Assembly: GCA_023453795.1 (NCBI GenBank)
Contig: JAEXSP010000044.1
Coordinates: 1-64,000, forward strand
Length of the DNA: 64,000 nt
Source: Bacillota bacterium
GTDB lineage: Bacteria; Bacillota; Clostridia; Acetivibrionales; JAEXSP01
Direction: 5' to 3'
Under the pieces are notes generated by a model. The model was given only the letters and a program-made list of their open reading frames with translations. It was not told the origin of the DNA and searched no databases. Numbering within the stretch: position 1 is the stretch's first letter; every line of letters starts with the position of its first letter. Both the position numbers and the translations under genes were made by a program. This document shows, piece by piece, positions 35,569-44,177 of the stretch.

Positions 35569-37482
35569 ATGATAAAGACATGGACACTAGAAAAATTCAA
35601 ATCCGTATACGAGAAGACCACACTAGAAATGTCCCCATTAACAATATTCTCTGGCGCAAATAGTTCTGGCAAGAGCACACTTATCCAAAGTCTTTTGCTT
35701 ACAGCGCAAACCCTACAAAGCCCTGTGCATTCTAGAGCAGTAGTTTTAAATGGACATATTGTCAGACTTGGGACTTTTAATGACATTGTTTCAGATAGTG
35801 AAGATATAAATTCTATACTAATAGGCTTTGAATTGACGCCAATTAGCACAGATTTTAATAATCCTATCATAAATTTAAATAGCAATTATTACATGCGAAA
35901 CAGAAATATTACAGATGAAATATCAAGTATCGATTGTACATATACCTTTTCCTCCCATGGGCCAACGGAAAAGAATGAGGTATTGCAACTTCAGCCATGT
36001 TTAGAAGAATGCAATGTAAAAGTTAAACGTACTTCTGAAGGAAAGATTTTGGAAGATGAAATATCGATTTGTAGAAGTCAAAAAGAAATAGCTGAGCGAG
36101 CATCCTATTATAAGCTGAATGAAAAAAACATCCAAAGAGCAGAAATGACATCTTTGAAATATGAAGTAATAAAGCCAAAGAAAATTGACTCAATGCGAAG
36201 ATATATACACTTAAGGTCTAGCTGTCAGCCCGCCGGTATATCTCTAGTACATTTCCTACCAGAAAGGATATCTATTGTATTTGATGCAGTTGAAGAAGAC
36301 TCAAAGAGATTAGTTGAGATGTTTGTTATGCTAGATCAATATAGATATAGAGATATAGATTTGACTGAAGATAACCTTAAAGTATTAAATGATGAGTTTA
36401 AAAATATTGTTAAAAATACTGTTATAAGTTTCATAACAGAGTATGTTAGTAGTCATGAGCAGAATGACATTATGAAAAAAAGACTACTTGACGTTTGCCG
36501 AACATTTGATAACGATTTCTCAACAAAGAACCTACAATCATGCTATATTGCCCTACCTCCAAGTGTAAGACAGCTATTACTCCAAAAACTTTTTGATCAA
36601 TATGACATCCTTTTAAAATCTATTAAAGCAGACAGATTACCGGAATATACGATCGCATATGTCCCTTTAAGCACAGTATCAGACCTAGCAATTACATATA
36701 CTCAACAATTCTTTACTCATATGGTCAAATATTTAGGGCCATTAAGAGATGAACCGAAACCATTATACCCACTATCAGGAGCCACCGATACAAAGGACAT
36801 AGGATTTAAAGGAGAGCATACAGCGGCTGTACTCAATTTATATAAGGATATGAATATTCAATACATACCCTGTCAGCAGTTTAAAGAAAATATAGCTACA
36901 CCAATACCCCAAACTGCCACTTTAATCGAAGCCGTTTTAGATTGGTTAGATTATATGGGAGTAGCAAGTAAAATACATACTATAGATAAAGGAAAACTAG
37001 GACATGAAATGAAAGTAACTATTCCTGGGGCATCACATTTACATGATTTAACTCATGTAGGAGTTGGGGTTAGTCAGGTATTACCAATCTTAGTACAATC
37101 ATTGCTTGCGGAACAAGGATCTACCTTAATTTTTGAACAACCTGAATTACACCTTCACCCTCGAGTTCAAACTCGACTGGCTGATTTCTTTATCTCAATG
37201 ACTCTACTCAGAAAGCAATGTATCGTTGAAACACATAGTGAGTATTTAATAAATCGCCTAAGATATTTAGCTATTCTCTCAGAAGGTAGCGAAATAGCTG
37301 ATAATGTAATGATATATTTTACAGAAAAAGATAGTAATCACACAAAATATGAACCAATTAAAATTAATCAGTTTGGTGGCGTTTCTAGTTGGCCAAAAGG
37401 ATTTTTTGACGAAAGCGAAGAAATTGCAAGACAAATCTTAAAGAGAGCACTAAATAAAAGAAAAAACGGAGTAAATAAATGA
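35569..37482 (+). CDS. AAA/ABC-type ATPase with DUF3696, candidate defence ATPase
   Basis: This 637-residue ATPase has Walker A GANSSGKST (29-37). The C-terminal ABC-like part carries VGVGVSQVLPILVQSLL, Walker B LIFEQPELHLHP and IVETHSEYLINRLRYL, followed by a DUF3696-type tail. A long, divergent middle region (about 60-480) is inserted, as in OLD/RecF-like defence ATPases. It overlaps its partner by ATGA. I do not recognise the pair as a named system. It is AT-rich relative to the backbone. Confidence 0.8.
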   Translation: MIKTWTLEKFKSVYEKTTLEMSPLTIFSGANSSGKSTLIQSLLLTAQTLQSPVHSRAVVLNGHIVRLGTFNDIVSDSEDINSILIGFELTPISTDFNNPIINLNSNYYMRNRNITDEISSIDCTYTFSSHGPTEKNEVLQLQPCLEECNVKVKRTSEGKILEDEISICRSQKEIAERASYYKLNEKNIQRAEMTSLKYEVIKPKKIDSMRRYIHLRSSCQPAGISLVHFLPERISIVFDAVEEDSKRLVEMFVMLDQYRYRDIDLTEDNLKVLNDEFKNIVKNTVISFITEYVSSHEQNDIMKKRLLDVCRTFDNDFSTKNLQSCYIALPPSVRQLLLQKLFDQYDILLKSIKADRLPEYTIAYVPLSTVSDLAITYTQQFFTHMVKYLGPLRDEPKPLYPLSGATDTKDIGFKGEHTAAVLNLYKDMNIQYIPCQQFKENIATPIPQTATLIEAVLDWLDYMGVASKIHTIDKGKLGHEMKVTIPGASHLHDLTHVGVGVSQVLPILVQSLLAEQGSTLIFEQPELHLHPRVQTRLADFFISMTLLRKQCIVETHSEYLINRLRYLAILSEGSEIADNVMIYFTEKDSNHTKYEPIKINQFGGVSSWPKGFFDESEEIARQILKRALNKRKNGVNK

Positions 37483-38519
37483 AGCCTTGTATATATCTTG
37501 ACCCAAGTATCTTTGCTTCTCCTAAGCCTGAGGATGGAATAATAGCATTTTTATCATATATAAATAATATTATTTCATGGAGTGAACTTGTTGGCGCAAA
37601 CTGGATATCAATATATATTTCTGCTTTAACTGAAGAAATTCTTGCCCAAACTAATAGCTACCCCTTATGGAAAGACTTGAAAGATGCGATTACTGGTTTA
37701 GCTATAAATGACATCCATCCTAGAGAAGTTGTTACTCTTGTAGACAGTTTATTGTTAAAAACGCCTACTATAGAAGATGAAACTGGCATACTTGAATTAT
37801 TAATTTGCGATTTTGAGTGTATTCCATCAGAATATTTTAGTAATAGATTATCTGTATATATTGAGCAACATAATAGGTTACTGGCTTTAATGTCTCTTTC
37901 ATGTGAAGTACTTGATAAGTCAGAAAAAGATAACATTTTAATAACATGTAATACAAGTAATTCTCGGACTGAAATAGCTGTTACAGGGCAAGTTATAGAT
38001 ATAGATTTTTCAAACAACCATAATAATATCAACATTCCTTATAATATTAATAGTACCTTTTGCGCATGTAATTCTCCACATGGACTATATACAAGTGTTG
38101 ACCCTGTGGAAATATGGATAAATGCTTTAGATGAAGATGACTATACGAAAAGTATTTTTGTATTTCTATATCAAATTATAAATGATTTAGGTAATCCTGA
38201 AATAGACATTGATAATTATAATTGGACTATTGGCCCTTGTTTTGTGAGCACTGTTGCTGAATTAGGATTTAAAAGTCAGCCAAGTAAAGTTAGAATGTTA
38301 TTAAGAGCTATTTCAGAAACAGTTTTAAAGTTAAACTTAAGTGATACCCATTGGCTAAGAACTGGTGAAGGTGCAAATGATCCTCAAAGGGAGATTAATA
38401 ATAAAAAAGCATGGCGAAGAGATATTGACCATTGTTTCCATTTACATTACTGGGAAACTGAAGCTGGACCTGAATTTGCCTCAATTGTAACCCATAATGA
38501 TATGAGTATACCTAATTGA
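37479..38519 (+). CDS. Unknown partner of the DUF3696 ATPase
   Basis: This 346-residue soluble protein is coupled to the ATPase by ATGA. The N-terminus (CIYLDPSIFASP, acidic residues and a following helix) could be a PIN-like start, but no full nuclease motif set is clear. The C-terminus has a distinctive block: WRRDIDHCFHLHYW, then EFASIVTHNDMSIP, rich in His, Arg and Asp. That block may be an active site. By position it is the likely effector of a two-gene system. Function unknown. Confidence 0.65.
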   Translation: MKPCIYLDPSIFASPKPEDGIIAFLSYINNIISWSELVGANWISIYISALTEEILAQTNSYPLWKDLKDAITGLAINDIHPREVVTLVDSLLLKTPTIEDETGILELLICDFECIPSEYFSNRLSVYIEQHNRLLALMSLSCEVLDKSEKDNILITCNTSNSRTEIAVTGQVIDIDFSNNHNNINIPYNINSTFCACNSPHGLYTSVDPVEIWINALDEDDYTKSIFVFLYQIINDLGNPEIDIDNYNWTIGPCFVSTVAELGFKSQPSKVRMLLRAISETVLKLNLSDTHWLRTGEGANDPQREINNKKAWRRDIDHCFHLHYWETEAGPEFASIVTHNDMSIPN

Positions 38520-38552
38520 ATATAGTAACAAAAACATCTGATATATTAAAAC

Positions 38553-38710
38553 TTTTTCTCAATAAGAACTAGCTTTGTATTTTGTCTTATACTATTTGAG
38601 AATTAGAAACTTTTTCTCAAATTATTTGAAACATATTCTCAAACTTACTGAGACAAAAAGCCCCAAAAGGTTTATTTTGTGTTACAATATTCTCAAACTT
38701 TTTGAGAACC
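38553..38710. repeat. Cluster of TTCTCAAA direct and inverted repeats
   Basis: TTTTTCTCAA at 38553 and 38611, TTTGAGAA at 38595, ATTCTCAAACTTACTGAGAC at 38635-38654, and the palindrome TTCTCAAACTTTTTGAGAA at 38690-38708. The 337-base gap between the ATPase pair and the XRE gene otherwise holds no gene. The palindromes suit an XRE operator; a cluster of unequal copies also resembles transposase sites at an element end. Confidence 0.55.
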
Positions 38711-38856
38711 AACACATTTTATCAATTATTTTACATTAAAGGCAAAATAATGCCCGATTCATCGAGACAAAGTCGAATTATTCATCAAATATGTGCATAG
38801 TATTCACTTTTTACAGTATATAGAATATAATTATTTTTATTGGGAGGGTTTTTTTA

Positions 38857-39258
38857 GTGTCAGTTTTCAGCGAAAGATTAAAAAATTTAAGAAGCCGTAC
38901 AGGCGAATCCCAGAATGATTTGGGGAAAGCCCTTGGAAAGAGCAGGGAGTCTGTAGCAAAATATGAAGTCGGAATGAATGAACCCGATTTGACGTCTTTG
39001 GCAAATATTTCTAAGCACTTTGGTGTTTCTGTTGATTTTATTCTGGGTACGACTGACAATGAACAAGCGATTATACTTACGAACCCCGAATTGAAACCTT
39101 TTGAACCATATCTTCACGACAAGAACTTTGTTGAATATATTAAGCTGGCAGTCAAAGTAAAGGAATGTGGTATTGATAAAAAGGATATAGAAGCTTTCAT
39201 TGATAATATATTGAAATATTCCAATAACTCCAAAAGTTCAAAACAAAAACACCCTTAA
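38857..39258 (+). CDS. XRE-family transcriptional regulator
   Basis: This 133-residue protein starts at GTG, with GGGAGGG 8 bases upstream. The N-terminal helix-turn-helix (FSERLKNLRSRTGESQNDLG, then SVAKYEVGMNEPD) is a classic HTH_3. The C-terminal helical part would be for dimerisation or ligand sensing. TTCTCAAA palindromes upstream suggest autoregulation. It separates the defence-like genes from the agr-like locus. Confidence 0.9.
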   Translation: MSVFSERLKNLRSRTGESQNDLGKALGKSRESVAKYEVGMNEPDLTSLANISKHFGVSVDFILGTTDNEQAIILTNPELKPFEPYLHDKNFVEYIKLAVKVKECGIDKKDIEAFIDNILKYSNNSKSSKQKHP

Positions 39259-39276
39259 TCATTCAGGGCGTTTTGT
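39246..39276 (+). terminator. Terminator at the XRE stop
   Basis: AAAACACCCT pairs imperfectly with AGGGCGTTTT, with TTTTGTT on the plus strand. It overlaps the stop codon and precedes the convergent agrD-like gene. Confidence 0.6.
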
Positions 39277-39286
39277 TGAAGTACGG

Positions 39287-39424
39287 CTATTTCTTTATAC
39301 ATTTTGGAACTTTAGGTTGATAAAGCCAGCCACAACACGCAGTACTAGAAACTGTAACTGCAACTAATGATAGAATTACAGAAAAAATTCCCATAACTTT
39401 TAAGAAAATAGTATTCCTTCCCAT
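39287..39424 (-). CDS. AgrD-like cyclic lactone autoinducer peptide precursor
   Basis: A 45-residue frame is preceded by GGAGGTGAG. It has an amphipathic/hydrophobic N-terminal leader (about 1-27), then STACCGWLYQPKVPKCIKK. The Cys followed by aromatic residues and YQPKxP matches the clostridial cyclic-lactone autoinducer family, in which AgrB cuts and cyclises the peptide on the Cys. Two adjacent cysteines make the ring Cys ambiguous. It lies 23 bases after the membrane protein gene in the same operon. No agrB is in the window. Confidence 0.85.
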   Translation of the reverse strand: MGRNTIFLKVMGIFSVILSLVAVTVSSTACCGWLYQPKVPKCIKK

Positions 39425-39447
39425 ATTAACTCACCTCCATTTAAAAA

Positions 39448-40287
39448 TTATTTCTTCCCTAAAAGTTCCTCTAGCATGGTAACAGCATTTTCAGTATTAT
39501 TATTTTTTAAAAGCTGGTATACTTCATCAAAAGCAAATTGTGCATTGTCCTCAAGTTCTTGATATTTATTTTCAAGCTTCTGATATCTATTGAATCCTAA
39601 TATCATTACACCTTTCAATGCTATGTACATATAAGCAAATATCAGTGTATTGAATGCCAATATCAACATTAATAGAACTACGGCATAAATAATTTGCTCA
39701 AAAAATGAAAAGCTATTGAAAAACTTTACAAATATATTAGAAAAAAATTCCTCGGTTGAAAATATAATGATGTTACAGGGTATGAGAATCATTCGGAATT
39801 TCTTATTAATACTTGTTATTACTAGAGCCTCATTATATTTCCAAAGCAATGCTATTGCCAAAACCTGTAAAACCCTTTCGGGAATAGAACATAAAAGTAA
39901 GGTTAGATTACTACCAAAAAATTCAGTAAGATTTTTTGCATGGTAAGCAATAACAAATGGTATATATGTATTTTCTATGGCAAGGATATATAGAAGTATA
40001 GAAGTTACACTTAAAGCTATAATACCAACATTAAGTCTGTAAACAATAAGAAAAATCACTATATATGCAACAGTGGTACACAAGGTGTTAACAACAATGT
40101 TAGGTGCTAACGGACGTATGAACCATGTAGATACCAGCATGAGCACTAAGGTTATACAAAACTTTATTATGTTTTGTTGTTTTAATTTTAAACAGTTTTT
40201 TTGCCCCGCAAAAAGCAATATAAGCATCAGATTTAAGAATGCTTCCGGTAAAGATACAAGAAGCAACATGAATGTATTCATTTCCAT
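39448..40287 (-). CDS. AgrC-like membrane sensor lacking a kinase domain
   Basis: This 279-residue protein has about six or seven membrane helices (1-225), a layout like the AgrC sensor module, then only a short coiled tail (FNRYQKLENKYQELEDNAQF to the end). The HATPase part of AgrC is absent, and the frame ends cleanly at a normal stop. The tail could mimic the start of a dimerisation helix. It is read with the autoinducer gene. It may be a peptide receptor, immunity or transport protein. Confidence 0.65.
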   Translation of the reverse strand: MEMNTFMLLLVSLPEAFLNLMLILLFAGQKNCLKLKQQNIIKFCITLVLMLVSTWFIRPLAPNIVVNTLCTTVAYIVIFLIVYRLNVGIIALSVTSILLYILAIENTYIPFVIAYHAKNLTEFFGSNLTLLLCSIPERVLQVLAIALLWKYNEALVITSINKKFRMILIPCNIIIFSTEEFFSNIFVKFFNSFSFFEQIIYAVVLLMLILAFNTLIFAYMYIALKGVMILGFNRYQKLENKYQELEDNAQFAFDEVYQLLKNNNTENAVTMLEELLGKK

Positions 40288-40486
40288 TAATGTTATTACA
40301 CCCCGTCTCTATAAAAAACTCCCTATAAACAATATTTTAGTTTAAATTTGCCAGCTTGTAAATGACAACCGAAACATTATTTTACATAACTTATATTCAA
40401 TAATATGTTTGGTAAAATGCAAATATTATTTAGCTAAGAAAGGGTACTTATCAGTATATAACGCCTGAAATTGCAATAAAAAACTG

Positions 40487-40512
40487 AAAAAGCCGGCATC
40501 TGCCGACTTTTT
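40487..40512 (-). terminator. amt terminator
   Basis: AAAAAGTCGGC pairs with GCCGGCTTTTT on the minus strand, after the amt stop at 40550. Confidence 0.9.
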
Positions 40513-40549
40513 CTATATACTCGTATATGGTTTTGTCAAGTTATCATAT

Positions 40550-41911
40550 TTATGCAAGATCGCTTGCTTTGGATTTCACTATCTTCTGTGAATCAGGAGC
40601 AAAAACATTCATGCTTTCGTCTTCAAGAATTATGCTGTCGTCAATTGCTGTCTGAGCGTAAGCACGCATACCGTGTTCACTGAGGTCAGTTCCTTCAATT
40701 TCTTCATCTGCGCTGATTCTGATCCCTACTGTCGCCTTAAGCACCTTGAATACGATAAAGGTAGCTCCGAATGCCCAAACTGATACAGTTACAAGTCCGA
40801 GCGCCTGTACGCCTAAAAGGTGAAGTCCCCCGCCTGCGAACAAACCATCTGCGCCCGAAGGATTAACAGCCTTTGAAGCAAAGAGCCCTACCGCCAATGC
40901 GCCGAAGGAGCCACATACACCATGAACTGCAATAGCACCGACAGGGTCATCCGCCCGGAATTTATCAATAACCTCAACTGCTATAACAACAAGTATACCT
41001 GCAATAGACCCTATAATAACAGCACTTACCAAGCTCACATACGCACAGCCTGCAGTTATGGAAACAAGGCCTGCGAGAGCACCGTTTAGTGTCATACTGG
41101 GATCAACTTTTCCGTACTTAACCTGTGTAAACAGGGCACTTAGAAGCCCGCCTGCTGCTGCGGCAAGGTTAGTAGCTACAACAACATGAGCAATACTTCC
41201 TCCAGCCCCAAAAGCATTCAGTGCGCTTCCGGGGTTAAATCCAAACCAGCCAAACCAGAGTATAAAAGCTCCAAGCGCTGCCAGCGGCATGCTATGTCCG
41301 GGCAAAACATTGGCTGTCCCGTCTTTTTTGTATTTTCCGATTCTTGGGCCGAGTACAATTACAGCAGCAAGAGAAGCCCATCCGCCTACTGCGTGGACTG
41401 CTGCAGAGCCTGCGAAGTCAAGTATTCCCATTTTATAGAATATACCCTCAGGATTCCATATAAGGTGTCCTGCGATAGGGTAAATAACAGCTGTCGCAAT
41501 AAAACTGAAGATCATATAAGGCAGGAATTTCATTCTTTCAGCAACAGCACCTGATACTATTGTTGCTACGGCTACAGCAAAGGCTGCCTGGAACATCCAA
41601 TAAACTTCAACTGAAAGTCCGAATTGCGAAAGCCATGGAAGATTACTCATTGCGCTCTTTGCAAGAAAGCCGGACGTACCGATAATTCCGAGTTTATCTA
41701 CTCCATACATAAGTCCGAAGCCAAACAGCCAGTAGCCTAACAGCCCCGAACAGCAGTCAATAAATACCTTCATGATAATATTTAAAGAATTCTTTGCTCT
41801 GATAAAACCGGCCTCAAGCATTGCAAAACCTGCTTCCATAAAGAAAACCAGGGCCGCAGCCAAGAGAACCCATACCGTATTAATTCCATGCGCTAAAATA
41901 TCTGGAGACAT
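40550..41911 (-). CDS. amt: Ammonium transporter Amt
   Basis: This 453-residue transporter has eleven predicted membrane helices and Amt signatures such as DFAGSAAVHAVGGWASLAA and the twin-His pore region. It conducts ammonium across the membrane. A long acidic C-terminal tail (about 400-453) may interact with PII, although no glnK is adjacent. AAAGGTGAT precedes the ATG. A strong RNA terminator with its own promoter lies upstream and may attenuate transcription. Confidence 0.96.
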   Translation of the reverse strand: MSPDILAHGINTVWVLLAAALVFFMEAGFAMLEAGFIRAKNSLNIIMKVFIDCCSGLLGYWLFGFGLMYGVDKLGIIGTSGFLAKSAMSNLPWLSQFGLSVEVYWMFQAAFAVAVATIVSGAVAERMKFLPYMIFSFIATAVIYPIAGHLIWNPEGIFYKMGILDFAGSAAVHAVGGWASLAAVIVLGPRIGKYKKDGTANVLPGHSMPLAALGAFILWFGWFGFNPGSALNAFGAGGSIAHVVVATNLAAAAGGLLSALFTQVKYGKVDPSMTLNGALAGLVSITAGCAYVSLVSAVIIGSIAGILVVIAVEVIDKFRADDPVGAIAVHGVCGSFGALAVGLFASKAVNPSGADGLFAGGGLHLLGVQALGLVTVSVWAFGATFIVFKVLKATVGIRISADEEIEGTDLSEHGMRAYAQTAIDDSIILEDESMNVFAPDSQKIVKSKASDLA

Positions 41912-42055
41912 AATAATATCACCTTTCTTAAAATTAATATTTTATTCTCTCTCACGCCTTTGTTAAGAAAGTTTGCCGAATAGAAACCGAAAACAGTTTC
42001 TAAGGCGGATGGAATCAAACAGCCCTTGTTTAAATTCCGTTGGATGTGAAGCAAT

Positions 42056-42216
42056 AAAAAAACTGTACACAAAATAGATCGCGTACAGATTCTTCACTTT
42101 AATGAATGTATACTGCCACGTAAATGCACATCATTGCAAATTACGCCGTTGTAGATAAAAAGCTCCAATGGTTTTTATCGCTATTTAATTATATAAAAAT
42201 TGCAGGAAAAAATCAA
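42056..42216 (-). ncRNA. Promoter-terminator unit upstream of amt: small RNA or attenuator
   Basis: On the minus strand, TTGATT (42211-42216), 17 bases, then TATAAT (42188-42193) form a near-consensus promoter. About 125 bases follow with hairpins GATAAAAA/TTTTTATC (42154-42179), a TGCA/TGCA stem inside CGTA/TACG, and a terminator CTGTAC/GTACAG (42063-42088) followed by seven T. The amt gene starts 145 bases later. It could be an independent small RNA or a nitrogen-responsive leader. No known riboswitch motif was recognised. Confidence 0.6.
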
Positions 42217-42262
42217 TGAAATTTCAAATTTAAAACAACTTTACAACATTCATATCCTTATA

Positions 42263-42679
42263 TTATTTTAGCTCCAGGTTATTCTCTCTTATGTATTCGC
42301 CAATAGCCTTGTCACTATTTCCGATGTGCTTTATGAGCCATTCAACGACTACCCGGTTGATTCTCATTAACATGTCAATAGAAGCACCATCTTTGTCAAT
42401 TTTATTTTTTAATACTGTAAAATCCTTTATGAAGGCATCATGCTGAGCTTTGTGGGCAGCATAGTACGGATAGGAAATTTTCTTTTGCAGCCTTTCCTCA
42501 TCACGAAAATGAAAAATTACATATTCCGAAAGGAAATTTACTGTATTTGCAACCTCGGCTCTGCCTTTTCCCTGTGAACAAGCTGTATAAAGATCATTTA
42601 CCTTAGCTATCAATTCCTTGTGCTCATCATCTATTTCTTTTACTCCTACAGAAAGATTATCACTCCATTGCAATGCCAT
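42263..42679 (-). CDS. Bacteriohemerythrin
   Basis: The start at 42679 follows AAAGGAGGA; the product is 138 residues. The di-iron ligands of hemerythrin are in place: H in DDEHKEL, H and E in HFRDEERL, H..H in YYAAHKAQHDAF and H near the end (WLIKHIGNSD). It likely binds O2 for sensing, storage or detoxification in an anaerobe. It may be co-directional with amt but is separated by the RNA unit. Confidence 0.95.
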   Translation of the reverse strand: MALQWSDNLSVGVKEIDDEHKELIAKVNDLYTACSQGKGRAEVANTVNFLSEYVIFHFRDEERLQKKISYPYYAAHKAQHDAFIKDFTVLKNKIDKDGASIDMLMRINRVVVEWLIKHIGNSDKAIGEYIRENNLELK

Positions 42680-42825
42680 ATCTACTCCTCCTTTAATTTG
42701 GTGAATAAATTGTTCCAAAAGAAGCTAAAGTTTATGCTTTATATTATACTAAATCAGCAATGCCTGGTGCAAGCGAATCAATAAAATCCCAGTTAAAATT
42801 AACAATCAGAATATTTACGGATTAC

Positions 42826-44052
42826 TTAACTAAGATTAATTATCTTTCCTGTTTTGGGGTCAATGTATATAAGCCAGTAGCCAAACGCCCCATATATAGG
42901 CTTATTCCCTTCCAGCTGGACCCACCTGCATACTTCTCCGAAAGGATTGTCGTCTATACTGTAGGCTCCCGGTACGCCGCATACGATGCACTCTCTTCTT
43001 CTTAACCTGTCGGAATAAACTCCGATTATCAAATGCCTGTACTTAAAATGCGCCATCATAACTTTAGGATTGAAAAGCAGCGGTGTTCGTGCATTACACT
43101 GGTATAGTATGTTATTAAGATAAACCGGACTACTTACCTTCCACCATTTATAATCCCTTCTTCTGCTTCCGAAGGGGTCATACTCCTTGAAATACCTTCC
43201 CAAGCTCTCTTTAAGCTTATCAATATTGCACCCTTCATTTTCATTTATTGTCTGTTCGCCGTAATTTGCAGCAGCATTTGTTTCAGACCTAATTTCAGAA
43301 GCCAGCGGACCATTAATATCAGAATTGTTTTTCATGTTATTTTCATGTTCCTGATTTAAAGGCTGAAAGCTTGTTTCTGCCCCGTGGGGCTCATCATCAC
43401 CTGAAGAAAACGAAATGGTGCCATCGGTATTCACTGTTTCCGGGCTCGGACTCGAAGCCAAGGAAGGTACTCCATTATCAGTTTCATCGAATTTATCCGG
43501 CCTGAAAGTGCTTTCAACTGTTCTATCAGGTTCATATTTGCTTTGGATATCATTATTATAGATACTTGACAGCTCAAGCTTTTCAGAGTTGTCACCCCCG
43601 GAAGCACTTTTATTATAGATTGCCTGGGTGAGATCATCCCTCCACGATGCCTTTTTGTCCCTATATACCACTAACGGACAAACAAGCTGCGTATTTCTAT
43701 TATCCCTGTACTCAACGATTACAGCTGCCGCATTGAAATCCTGAATCGAGCCGCCGCAGCCTGATATATTCGTACAATCAAGCTCCGTCTGAAATTCAGC
43801 TTTATTCCGTTGAAGCCTTAAGGTACCCAAACATACCGGAATTACTTGTTTTTCATCATCCTTGATAATATAAAGCTTGTAAGAAAACCTGCTTTCATCC
43901 TCTTTCAGGTTCTGAACCGAAGCAGATATCTTAACTTTTTCATTTCGTATCTCTAGCTTTATATATCCTGAAGGTTCCTGTCCGCTTCCGAAACCTGAAT
44001 CTTCCTGTTGAAATATCCAGAACTTTCTTTGAAATCCTATATTAGTTCCCAC
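42826..44052 (-). CDS. Clostridial two-domain protein with a disordered linker, function unknown
   Basis: This 408-residue protein has an N-terminal beta-rich domain (about 1-130), a low-complexity Ser/Asn/Glu linker (about 130-280), and a conserved C-terminal domain (YKWWKVSSPVYLNNILYQ to the end) ending in a Trp/Gly-rich stretch. The layout recalls clostridial proteins of the DUF6128 type, perhaps spore-related. There is no signal peptide. It is monocistronic. Confidence 0.6.
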   Translation of the reverse strand: MGTNIGFQRKFWIFQQEDSGFGSGQEPSGYIKLEIRNEKVKISASVQNLKEDESRFSYKLYIIKDDEKQVIPVCLGTLRLQRNKAEFQTELDCTNISGCGGSIQDFNAAAVIVEYRDNRNTQLVCPLVVYRDKKASWRDDLTQAIYNKSASGGDNSEKLELSSIYNNDIQSKYEPDRTVESTFRPDKFDETDNGVPSLASSPSPETVNTDGTISFSSGDDEPHGAETSFQPLNQEHENNMKNNSDINGPLASEIRSETNAAANYGEQTINENEGCNIDKLKESLGRYFKEYDPFGSRRRDYKWWKVSSPVYLNNILYQCNARTPLLFNPKVMMAHFKYRHLIIGVYSDRLRRRECIVCGVPGAYSIDDNPFGEVCRWVQLEGNKPIYGAFGYWLIYIDPKTGKIINLS

Positions 44053-44103
44053 AGAATTTCCCCCAATACTTATTCATCATTATATTAATATATATGTAGG
44101 GGA

Positions 44104-44141
44104 TAAAAAAAAATGATAGGGGCGTAAAGTCCCTATCATTT
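44104..44141 (-). terminator. pckG terminator
   Basis: AAATGATAGGG pairs with CCCTATCATTT and is followed on the minus strand by nine T. Confidence 0.95.
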
Positions 44142-44177
44142 ATGTTACTAAAATCGTATTAACAAATTTTCAATTTA

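Noticed and set aside
28469..38710. Single composite transposon spanning the whole island
   Set aside because: No matching terminal repeats were found at the two sides (ATTATCCTA/TGTAAAC versus TTCTCAAA), so a single element cannot be claimed.
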